From: Thamnaconus septentrionalis
Lineage: Eukaryota; Chordata; Actinopteri; Tetraodontiformes; Monacanthidae
Assembly: GCA_009823395.1 (NCBI GenBank)
Contig: CM020505.1
Span: forward strand, 11,853,129 to 11,917,128
Direction of reading: 5' to 3'
DNA length: 64,000 nucleotides
Below are positions 39,601-49,942 of this stretch, in pieces. The notes beneath the pieces are model-generated. The model saw only the letters and a program-made list of their open reading frames with translations, did not search any database and was not told the DNA's origin. The position numbers and the translations under genes are program-made. Every line of letters starts with the position of its first letter. Within the stretch, counting starts at the first letter, position 1.

Positions 39601-42133
39601 TGTCGGGAGAGAGAAAACAAACATTTGGTATTAATGGTTGCGTTGGAGGTGACGGAAGGTAGAACGTGGCCACATCCAGGCACGATGACAGCACAGACAG
39701 ACCTGAGTGATGATTTTGTCGTTCCCTCCAAGCTGAGACTGCATTGCTAAGAATGATGGGAGTTTGATGTACCCTCCCTCCTCCTCCGAGCCCAGCACTG
39801 CATGATTGAGGTCAGCAACTTTGTGGCTAAAGAAATACAGTTGTTCTGTTCTCAGCTGCATTGATGCATCTCAAACTGGTTGATAAGAGCCAAAGGCATT
39901 TTGGGGATTTGCAACAGGTGGGATACTCACCTGCTCTGGTAGATTGTGCCTGTTGGATGTTTGTAAATGAACCTCTCTGTGACTTGTGTACCCAACAGCT
40001 GTGCGATCTCTCGAAAGATCCTGAACACGTCTTCAAAAAGAGACTGCAACACAGGGATAAAAAACAACATCACAGCCACAGAGAAAGAAAACCGCCGGCA
40101 GCCCTTTGCTGTCACTCTGTTGTTTGGAGCTTACTTTTGAATTTGGGTTGGTCTCTTGATCACATTTGTTGTTGGAGAGAAAAAGAATGGCTGAGCTGAG
40201 GTTGATGATTTGACTGATGGTTTCATTGTTTGCCAGCGCAAACGCTGGGGTCAACTTTTGAGTTCCCTTAAGCAGATACTCAATGAATTTGTCCTGCAAA
40301 AATAAAACACATAGCACAAGAGCACTTAAAACAGGTATTGTGGTCTCAACACTGAAGCAACATTATGTTGGTTTCCTTCCTAAAAAAAGATAGTTTATAG
40401 TTACACTATATAATTATAGTCTACACAGCGCCCCCTGCAGGCCAACTGATTACGTAATATCAGTCGACCATTCTGCACATTGTGATGAAAACAGGCCTGT
40501 CTATGCCTTGCTCAGCTTCTCTCCTGCTTCTCCTAATGATGCCGTCTTTGCCATTTTCTGTGATGGCCCCTCTGTCGTTACTAACATTCGGAAGTTCGTA
40601 CACCAGACGAGTGGTGCAGAATTGACGTGCAAAGTGCTACAATGAAGCAAAGGAATATTCACTTTGTGCAGCGAATTTGCAAAAACAATCAAGTGATGAT
40701 ACTCACTCTGCTGTCGTTTTTCGGCTCCCCAGGAGTTGTTTCCATTCGAAATAGTTCTTCATCAGCTGCCTGTCTCAGACAACAACGTGCATAATTAACA
40801 ACAAAGCCCAAAAACAGTGTCATTTACAATTTAAGAGTTAAACATCGTAAGCTAGCACTCACCAGGAGAAGGTTCTTAATGTCACTGACAAGAGAACTCA
40901 TCATATCTAGAGCCCTTCTGGGACCTGAGGTCAAAATTTTTGAGAGGCCGGACAAAAACAAAACAGAAAAATGCAGGTTTCAGCTCAGGACTTCCATTCG
41001 TGTATTCAAACATAGTAGTAGTAGTAAAAGTTTCATTTTACTTACGAGGCATGTTGGCTTGACTTGACCTGATTGTTGACTGCAAAATAAGCATGGCATC
41101 ACTTTTAACCCAAATAAATCAGACTAAATCTTTGATATGATAATTACAAAACGTCTTACCCATGCATCGGTGGGAGATTCCATATCTTAAAGAGAAAAAA
41201 CAAAATGGAAATGAGTGAATCAAAGAGGAAAAATGAATTCAATATTGTATTAAATGGAAGAGGAGAGACAGTTTAACAAAAGGAATGAAGGCAAGGAAGC
41301 ACAATGTTGTATGTATACTCATACTGTATGTGCACAGGGAGCCTCTTCTTTGGTTGCAATTAGATGTTGTGACGAGCTGAAGAGGGTTAAACTTTATATA
41401 CATGCAGGTTTCCAATGAACCATTTTCTATATGAAAACACAGAAACATCAGAGTACAGATCAGGAACTTTCCAATCGCTTGGAAACAATGACGATGAGAT
41501 GAGATGAAACCATCACTCTTTATCTGCCGGATGGTCATATCAGGAGGCTACTCAATGGAAGGGTTTTATGCAAAGCTTTCAGAAGAAAAAGCATGAAATA
41601 CTGAAATAAATAACTAAGCCACCACTGATGTTGCTTGTGGACATTTCTATAAAAGTACAATATTTTTTCTGATTAGTGCAGTTTCGTGTTTTGCCTTTTA
41701 TTGTGCTAATGATACATCCGTCACATTCTAACACCAACTATGCATGATTTAAAGACTACACAAGCCAATTGACACAAAGATCTGCAAAAAGAATATTTTG
41801 TACAAATGTTTGTTACTCACTGATAGCAGGTTGTGGTCCGTTTCCTTGGCCAAGCCACCAGGTGAAGTTGCCTGTTATTCTCTCGCTGGTGATGTTACTC
41901 AGAAAAGCCTTTGTTGGGCTGCTCATAATGCTCAGGAGTTTTCCTCCTTGTCTTCCACAGCTGTTCCTTGCTTTCGTCCAAGTTTTCAACTCCCCAACAA
42001 AATCAAAACATACATTTTTGTAAAGGAATTCACACCGCGAACGCAAGCTATTGCTTTGGCAGGCATGCGACTTTTCTGATGTACAAAGTATTCCAGCCGA
42101 GATCCACAAAAAGACAGTGGTATGCAGTAACAT
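33641..42133 (-). CDS. pkd1l3: Polycystin-1-like protein 3-like, apparently lacking the channel half
   Basis: Minus-strand exons in order: 42133-41821, 41185-41160, 41079-41046, 40924-40863, 40769-40707, 40293-40135, 40043-39931, 39850-39703, 39599-39477, 38885-38666, 38536-38355, 38266-38036, 37277-37176, 37070-36883, 36513-36367, 36246-36044, 35840-35656, 35486-35354, 35200-35005, 34554-34338, 34216-34132, 33687-33641. They join to 3,177 nt, about 1,058 aa. Signal peptide (about 1-19, MLLHTTVFLWISAGIL); partial C-type lectin-like domain (25-104); GAIN/GPS with CLCNHLT (493-499); TM1 about 527-550; PLAT about 570-700 (ISVQTGHRKNAGT, WQFLCGCWLS); further TM segments in exons 16, 17 and 20-21. 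Mammalian PKD1L3 partners PKD2L1 in acid sensing. Full-length relatives continue with an extracellular polycystin domain and six more TMs; these are not found. Introns after exons 11 and 14 are GC-AG. The symbol rests on domain order and the ist1/dhodh neighbours. Confidence 0.82.
34728..34870. repeat. hAT-like short repeat in a pkd1l3-like intron
   Basis: GCAGTGTTGGCGAGTAATTAC...TTTTTGAGTAACGGAGTAATGTAATGGGATTAC is the 'GTTGGGAGTAACG...GTTACTGTAATTACATTAC' type of teleost repeat usually assigned to non-autonomous hAT elements. Only one end is evident. Confidence 0.5.
37690..37800. repeat. Teleost interspersed repeat fragment
   Basis: GCCCTCTGGAGTTTGGATCTGCTCGAAGTTTCTTCC...TTTTTCCTGCC resembles the common teleost 'GGGTCTGCTCGAGGTTTCTTCC' element. 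A related copy lies at 44620-44720 in dhodh intron 1. Confidence 0.5.
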
Positions 42134-42139
42134 GTCCGT

Positions 42140-43137
42140 TGTTATTAGAATTTATAGAGCGAAAAATCATAGCGCTGCTGGAACCGTGGATGCATCAGCA
42201 ACTGAGCAAAATGACTCTGCCATTTCCATGGAAATGTGATTCCTTTCTTAAGGAAAAACAAAATCTACATATGTTCTTCACACATTAGGAAAATGACTGC
42301 AGGCACCCAAACTAGATGCAAAGGGTAAAGGAACTCCCAAAGGTCACCTCGGCTAAGCTTCTCAGCTCGCTGCAGACCCAGTACCCTCTGAAGAGAGGGT
42401 GGACATAATGTTTGAGTCTTGATATTGATATTGATTGTCTGAATTAGCTTAAACTGGCATTGTAGAAAGACCAATACATCCTGTGTATGACAATGATTCT
42501 TTTATTAGGAATATTTAAATGTCAAGTCAACTTCTTATTCCACTGTCACTCTCTTTAATTTTTAATACAGCGAGCAAATTTCACCACATGCGAGCAAAAC
42601 CATATCATTTTTTCTTCTTTTTATACTTTGTGTTGCCAACTTTCATTTAGAAAAATAAAGGACACTTCCCGCAGTGGTTGGGGTCATGAGCTTCACAGGC
42701 CAGTGGCTCGCCAGTAGTGGTAAATCATAACTTGAAATAGGGTTTCAAAAAGTATATGGTTCACATAGTTTGAACTGCTTTGTTATCAACACACATTAGA
42801 AATGATGTTTAAATTGTATTGAAATCTTTTAATTGTACATATTTTTATGCAAAAATCAATAAAGTGCAGGACAAACCCCGTCCCGTATCGATTCAAAACG
42901 GGACGCTCCATCCCATAGTCAAACACGGGACAATTATGAATTTTAAGGGACGGTTGGCAACTCTACTGTCTGCTGATGTGCACTTTCCACTTTTAACTCT
43001 CGTCCGCTCGCCACTCGAGCCTTTAAACAAGCTGGTGTGAAATATCGCGAGAAGACATGCAGGAAACTACGGCGCGTGTTTGTGTAACCCACGCTAGACT
43101 GATGGCTCTCATTGCCCGCTAAAGCAGCGTCGCTTCC
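42140..43137. promoter_or_regulatory. Divergent intergenic region between pkd1l3-like and dhodh
   Basis: The two genes point away from each other across about 1 kb. The first 750 bases are AT-rich and would hold the pkd1l3-like promoter. From about 43000 the sequence becomes GC-richer, with CpGs (CTCGTCCGCTCGCC, TATCGCGAGAAG at about 43043), and probably forms the TATA-less dhodh promoter. The palindromic TATCGCGAGA resembles the known TCTCGCGAGA core-promoter motif. Confidence 0.45.
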
Positions 43138-46100
43138 ATGGCGGGACGTCTGAAGGTAACGCACAGCGACAGTTTGTCCTCTTTTCATTCCACTCGAGCT
43201 AAACAACGTGGCCCAACGTCGCTGGGAAAAGTGTTTCGTGTTTCCTGGTTGCTCGCCGGTTCGCTCTGTTCCGTCCGGAACACTCAACTGGGAGGGAGGC
43301 ACTGTGCGTTGACACTGGAACGTCTTTTGCATGTTACCCAACGACACGGCGGCATGTAAAATAACACATTTTTACTATCAAAACCGCGTCCCTTCACTGT
43401 TCTTATCGGAAGTACAAGCCTTTCTACACCCAGTGTTTTATTTACTCACACTGCGGTTCACTGAAACAAGAGCAACGCGCGCGATAGTTGATTCATAGAT
43501 CTGTCAGCTACCAATGTCATCCACTGATGACCTGCAGGGTCATGATGGAAAGGTACAGCAGCACTACCATGAGCTACAGAGGGTTGTCATTACTGACTAA
43601 CTTAAACCAAGTCTCCAATATTCCAGATAATAGCACAACTTTATACACAGCTGCGTTCACCAATTCACAATCAGAATCAGAATAAACTTTATTGTCCCAC
43701 AAGGGGGAAATTTGTCTTGGACTTCCAGTGCCCATCGGCAACAGTACATTACAAACAATAAAAACCATGCATCACATTATTTCAATAACACAGTAAAAGA
43801 GACAATTAGTAACTTTGTGTCAAGACACCCATCAGAGTATTTCACTAGTTTCCAGAGAAATTGCACATGGATTTAAAGTCACTTGCTCAGTAAAAATTCT
43901 ACAGACTCAGGGAAAAAGAAGAATAAAAAAGAAAAGTCATAAGTAGGCGGTTCAAAGCAATCAATACATATTAATAGCTACAGTTGTTTATTAAGGAGAG
44001 TCACAGATGTTGGGAGGAAGGAGGGTCTGTAACTATTCAATCAATCGATTAATTCAATTTATAATTGTGATAATCTTTATCAACCTTTGACCACAATCAA
44101 TATTTTACCATTTTAAAGGACATTCCGCACATTCCCTTATAAGGTCTGCATACTCCGATATTCCTCAACGTGAGGCTGGGTTATAACTTTGGTCTATATA
44201 GACAAGCACATAGTATAACATCTTGGTTCATTTATTCATTTATTGGAATCAAATATTTGAAAAGAAAAGGGGAAAGAATTTCTGCCACTGAGGCTGACTG
44301 AATGACTATTGCCTATGCTAATAGTCTCAGGTCAACCTGGATGAAACGTTGATTGAACCTCGCTCTGATCACCCACCGGACCGGGTGAACACGAAATCAG
44401 TTCAAAGTCTTGCAAGGTGACATCAGGCTAATCTGGGAATGAGAAAGACATCCTGCCATGCTGTTCTTTTGTGAGATCTTGTATCTTTCTCCACGAACTC
44501 TTGCTCCTTCGTGAAAACCATTCAGCTATGAGCAGCATGACCACAGCAGACCAGTTTGGCTCCGTCTCTATCGCCTCATGTCTTTTCTATTTCTCTTTCA
44601 CCCCAACCGGAAAAGCACATGGACCCTCCAGGGTCTTGGTCTGCTCAAGGTTTCTTCCCGCTCTGGATGTTTGTTTTTTTCTGGCCTTCCTTGGTTCATT
44701 GATTGATTACCTGTTGTCAGTTCCATTGACGACACAGCCGCGTGTCTTCTCTTGTGCTGTTTTGTCCAACAGAAGCAGCTAAAGGATGCGGTGAAGGTCC
44801 TCAGCTCTGGCAGCCTTCTGTTTGCCTCCTACCTCACCGTGGTTGGAGATGAGCGTTTCTATGCCAACCAGCTGATGCCCTTGCTGCAGAAGGTCGTCGG
44901 GGCAGAGACGGCACACGTGTTGGCGGTGAAGCTGATTGGTCTGGGTGTGGTTCCGCTGAACCGCTACAGAGACCCACCGTCACTGGTGAGACACACCGCT
45001 AAACATACTTTTGAGTTATTGACACGTCAGTAATCTTATAATCACCGGGCTGTCCGTATCTACAGGAGGTCAATGTCCTTGGGTTAAAGTTCAAAAACCC
45101 CATCGGGATTGCGGCAGGCTTTGACAAGCACGGCGAGGCTGTAGACGGGCTTTACAAGGTGGGATTCGGCTTTGTTGAAGTTGGCACCATCACACCCAAA
45201 CCTCAGGAGGGGAACCCCAAACCACGAGTGTTTAGACTCACCGCTGATGAGGCAATTATTAACAGGTACGTTTTTCTTTGTTTTTTCAAAGTGTTATTTT
45301 TATGAATGTCCATAACAGTACGTTGTTGCATGTGTGCAATTTCGTCAGTATGTGATTTTCTGGTTTTATATTATATGTCTCCTATATTTCATCGGCTTTA
45401 TTTTACTCAACTTATTTTAATTTTCGATGTTTTTTTTTCTTATCAACTGAAAATGTTTGCGTCTGATGTGCGGTTTTATGCTTCTGCCCAGATATGGATT
45501 TAACAGCTGTGGTTTGGTGGAAGCCCAGCAAAGACTTCAGGTCAGAGCAGAGACACAGGAGCAGAAAAGCAAAAGTGAGTTGTTGCTTTTTACATCCATT
45601 TTTTCTTCACTTTTTGTTTGTGCAATCAGTCTTTTATCTCACACAGTATACTTATACTCAGACACATACTGTATTGGAGTTGCTCTTCATCGGTTTCACG
45701 ACCTTGACCTGTCCTTGTCTCTCATTGTGTTGTGTCTGTCCCATACCTACTACCTACCTCCCATTTAGCGCGTCAGCAGCCTTTGCCCCCGGCTGACTCA
45801 TGTGTCCAGTGGTTGCGCTGCCTGTGCTGTTGTCTGAACTCTTCCTCCTCTTTGTGTGTGACTCATGTGTGCCCACTCCTGTGTTTGTAGCTGGCCTTCC
45901 TCTGGGCATTAACCTGGGGAAGAACAAGCTGTCCCAGGATGCGCGGGCCGATTACCTTGAGGGAGTGAGAGTGCTGGGCCCGCTGGCCGACTACCTTGTG
46001 GTCAACGTCAGCAGCCCCAATACGCCGGGTCTTCGGGACCTACAGGGAAAGGCTGAGCTCCACCAGCTCCTGCAGACGGTAGGGCAGCCAAATAAATCTC

Positions 46101-49100
46101 TGGAAAGAGATGGAAATTAAAAAGGGGGAAAAATGTTTAAACATCTCTTGAATTAATTGATAGAAAAATAAGCCAGCGTTTGTGGAATTTTGTCATTTGA
46201 ATGAAACGCATCACCAATTCATGCTAATGTGGTGTTCAACTAGACTAAATAAGTAACATCTCATAACAAGGCTACTACAACCATGGAAACGCGAGCCTCA
46301 CCAGCGCCCTCCTGCTGCTTGACAGTAACAAGACTGAAATTTTAAAAATTGTTCTATTTGTAGTTTTGCCAGCCAATCATCATGTCAGATTTGTTGGCGA
46401 AAGTGTACAGTAATTCTGAATGACCCTTCAGGCTATGGAAAATACATTGTGAACGCAGAAAAAAGGGTTTTATCTATTTTTTTTTCTAACCTATTGATGT
46501 CTTATTGCTGGAGCACATGCTGCAGTTTCACTGCAGCAAGAGGGGGAAAAAAAAATGGCATTGATGATGAGTCATACATTGCTGTTGAAAGACAGAACAG
46601 CCCACTTCCTTTTACTTCAGTTTAGTCTAAGACCTCCAATTCAAACTCGCTTTGTCATTCGTAATGAAAAATTTTTAGAACTGCGTCAAGTTTTCAAGGC
46701 TGGATGGCTGCTTCATTATGCGTTCTGATTATTGCACTTTCTGGATTCCGCTGGAGAGATTTGTTCAGTGTAGGTGTGGTATCCCGATACTTCAACAAAA
46801 ACTTTGTTTTACAGGGGTTTAGTTTTTTACTTTTTATGTAGCCGTCTGACAGTCACCTCTTTACCTTTCTTGGCCTGCGATGTGATCAGGTGTTGAGGGA
46901 GCGTGACGCCCTGCAGGGAGAACACAAACCTCCGGTCCTGGTGAAGATCGCTCCCGACCTGACTGCGCGGGACAAACAGGACATTGCTGACGTCGTCACT
47001 GAGGTGAGATCTTTGTCTCCCCTGGAGGGAAGGTCTCATGACACGGGTTCATATTTTAGAACTTTGATCTGATTGAAGCAGAAAGAATTGCGGCTGTTCA
47101 TCAAAAACGATCTCAGGTTATTTGGCTGCTTTCTGCGACGGTGACACAACCATCAACTCTGGGGCTTGTTTCGCCAAGAGTTAGTTGCCGTGGAGATGGT
47201 GGAACTCTCCACAGACTCATCATTTGCGTTAGTCTGTTGCTGCAGTGTCAGACTCTGAAGAACGACCCTGGTCAACGGCAAGTTTTATTCATTAAACTCA
47301 AAGGTTTTTTCTTTTCTTTCTATTGCCTCCCTGAAACGCCGCCGCTCTTCGAATCAGTGCCACACGTAACGTGCACTGTTGCTGAGTGTTTCCCTCTGGC
47401 GGAATGAATTAAGGCCGGTTCCATTGTGGTGCTTTTGGGGGAGAATCCTGTAGACGAGGAGTTACAGATTCAGAGAAAATATTGTTTGATCACATCTGGT
47501 TGTACATGACTTCTTTATTTAACGATAATGTTTTATTCCCAGTCCATAATATATCTTGTTTTCAATCTAGATTATTTTTCTGCCGAATGCGTCGCGAGTT
47601 GACCCTGAGCGACCAGTGTTCTGATTATTATGTTTTTATATTTAACTTTAAGCTGTTTCCAAAACCAATTTTCTCATTTTTGTGGAGTTGTGCCAAAATA
47701 AAAATTCATTGCTATGTTAAGTGTAATTCCAATTGTTTTAAGAACAAACTTTTATGTTCAAATTCACTGTACAGGAAAATGAAATTCCTTGTTCCAGAGA
47801 GCTCAGGAATGTCGACTTCCTCTTCCTGTCCATGGCGACTCTTAGTATCGGGGCTCCATTAATGTGAGCTTTACATCGTCAGTTTATTAACTCAGTTTAA
47901 AGCAGCGGTGAAGGTACAAGCAACCCTAAACTGGAAACCGTAAACTAACCCTGAAGTTGCGGAACCCAAAGTAACACAACTCTGTGTGTCTCCTCTCTGT
48001 TCTCAGCTGGGAGTGGACGGCTTGATGGTCTCCAACACCACCGTGTCCAGACCAGAGATGCTTCAGGATCGTCACAAGTCTGAAGTGGGCGGGCTCAGCG
48101 GTCAGCCGCTCAAAGACCTCTCCACTGACGCCGTGAGAGAGATGTACAGCCTCACCAAAGGTGCTCCTCTACACTGCACTGTCCTGCTGCCGGTCACATG
48201 GCAAGTTCACAAACTAGACTGAGAGGAATGTTGGTCTTGCAGGTACGGTAGCCATTGTTGGAATCGGCGGTGTGGCCAGTGGCCAGGACGCCCTGGATAA
48301 AATTCGTGCTGGTGCGTCGCTGGTCCAACTCTACACTGCTTTGACCTACCAGGGTCCGCCGGTCGTCACAAAGATCAAGCGAGAACTGGAACATCTTCTG
48401 AAGTAAGTGTTTCCAAATCCATTTATTATTGTAGAGCCACATTCAGCCTTTGAGAAATCTTTCCTTCTTCAAAAACTAATAAGCTGCGTTTCCATTACCG
48501 ATAGAATTGCGCAAAACCTAAATACCGCAATAAAAAACTGCTAATGCAAACACCTACATTTCGAAAAACCTCAAATACCGCTAAAAGGTTTTGACGCCCT
48601 CATGAGGTGTTTTTTCAGACGTATCGATATAGAGGTATATCGCAAAAGTGTCATGGAAACACTTTTCGCATTTACGCATCACCGGACGTGACCTTCTGGG
48701 TCATGTGACCAGTTCACTTCAAGTGAAAATGGTGCGTTATGTTTCGACGGAGAAGGAGACAGAATACGTAATTTTCGTAATTCTCGTAAATCGCACGGGA
48801 CGAGATTTTACGAGAATTACGGCTTATGCTCTTCACACCATTCAATGGAAATTGCCTGCACCTGCAAATTTTCACTTTAAAATGTAAGGTGAAATTACCA
48901 TACCCGAAAATTTTTTTGCCTCTTTATTCAACTTTTAAGCAGCTGTGAAATTTCCAAACTGTTGCTGAAATTTTACAGCTTTATTGATTGTGTTTTTGTG
49001 TCCTAACGTTCTCTCTCTCTATCACAAACACACGCACACACACATTTTTTCTCTGCAGACAACAAGGTTTCAGCAGTGTGTCAGAAGCTGTCGGAGCGGA

Positions 49101-49146
49101 TCACAGAGGAGCGGACGGCTCGACTGCAAAGCCGAGTTCGCTGTGA
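43138..49146 (+). CDS. dhodh: Dihydroorotate dehydrogenase (quinone), mitochondrial
   Basis: Class 2 FMN enzyme of the inner mitochondrial membrane; it oxidises dihydroorotate to orotate in pyrimidine synthesis and passes electrons to ubiquinone. Nine coding exons: 43138-43155, 44773-44985, 45066-45265, 45492-45574, 45891-46078, 46890-47003, 48007-48160, 48243-48402, 49059-49146; 1,218 nt, 405 aa (human 395). The short first exon encodes MAGRLK. A hydrophobic anchor ([12 protein letters not shown]) and quinone-site helices follow. FMN-site blocks: [32 protein letters not shown], and the catalytic-serine segment [17 protein letters not shown]; then [38 protein letters not shown] and [21 protein letters not shown]. 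The C-terminal tail is about 10 aa longer than in human (to TAKPSSL). All introns are GT-AG. AATAAA at 49451-49456 probably ends the mRNA. Confidence 0.97.
43665..43755. repeat. Retroposon-like 3' tail (LINE type) in dhodh intron 1
   Basis: CAATCAGAATCAGAATAAACTTTATTGTCCCACAAGGGGGAAATTTGTC matches the very common teleost 'ATCAGAATCAGAATACTTTATTGATCCC..GGGGAAATT' sequence found at the 3' end of fish LINE/SINE copies. The exact family is not assigned. Confidence 0.7.
44620..44720. repeat. Teleost interspersed repeat fragment, second copy
   Basis: ACCCTCCAGGGTCTTGGTCTGCTCAAGGTTTCTTCCCGCTCTGG is the same family as 37690-37800, on the same strand. It lies just upstream of dhodh exon 2. Confidence 0.5.
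48483..48900. repeat. Candidate DNA-transposon-derived repeat in the last dhodh intron
   Basis: The segment begins GCTGCGTTTCCATTACCGATAGAATTGCGCAAAACC and contains TGTCATGGAAACACTTTTCGCATTTACGC and ATTCAATGGAAATTGCC. These look like inverted-terminal motifs of teleost non-autonomous elements. A 15-bp inverted repeat (48776-48821) lies inside. A short open frame here (48729-48887, [14 protein letters not shown]) is not recognised and is probably not a gene. Confidence 0.45.
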
Positions 49147-49650
49147 CAGTCAGTCGACAGGGACGCAAACACAACTCCTGCACCCACTGGTCCTCCAGCC
49201 AACCAGCGGCGTCCTCAGCCGTGAAAGCTTCGGTGCAAATTGACCATATACTGTATTTATTACCTTCAAATGCTGCACATCGAATGAGCAGCCCCTTCTC
49301 CTCATTTACTCAGAGTATTCAGTGCCGCTGCAAGATCTGACTCTAATCTCAGACGTACCTCTTTTGTTACAGTGTAACAGCAGGAACTCCAGCATCAAAT
49401 GGTCCTTTTCTATACAAACACAAACTGTTGTACCTTGTAAGCTGTGCAACAATAAAAGAATGTAATGATGTAATAGAAATTAAACTTCATTCCTGGTTTT
49501 CTGCTTTTAAGGAGTTGTCTTCAACAGGTGAAGGGGAGAGAACCTTCTTTAACACTCTTGTTGTAAAGTACTGTAAGAACTGTATTTTTTTTTTTTTTTG
49601 GTCTGAACTTATGGTTCCATTTCATGGATGAATATAGACCTGCCTGTATG
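49147..49650 (+). other. dhodh 3' UTR
   Basis: Sequence after the dhodh stop, with AATAAA at 49451-49456 as the probable poly(A) signal. A poly-T run lies at 49588-49600. No other feature is seen. Confidence 0.55.
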
Positions 49651-49653
49651 CTA

Positions 49654-49942
49654 CAGCACTGGAAAAAAGTTTTTGGACACCCTAACTTTGTATCACATTA
49701 AGAATCACTCCTGATTAACTGAACTACTCACCTCTGCACGTGCACTGCTCCGTCCAGGTCAAGACTGGATGTTTTGATAAGATAACGTCCCTTCACACAC
49801 ATCCAGGCCGAGGAAAAGAATCTTAGGTTGTTTTGTTTTGTTCATGTTTGTTTCTCTGCAGCCACACCTTTTAACAACACGCTAGGGTTTGGGATTGTGT
49901 TAAATTTTAAGGGTGTCTGAAAACTTTTTTTTGTCACTGCTG
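49654..49942. mobile_element. Non-autonomous Tc1/mariner-like element (MITE)
   Basis: The left end CAGCACTGGAAAAAAGTTTTTGGACACCC is closely matched by the reverse complement of the right end (CAGCAGTGACAAAAAAAAGTTTTCAGACACCC), giving roughly 30-bp terminal inverted repeats around a 289-bp body without a transposase frame. A TA dinucleotide flanks the left end; the right TA is not evident, so the target-site duplication is not confirmed. Confidence 0.65.
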
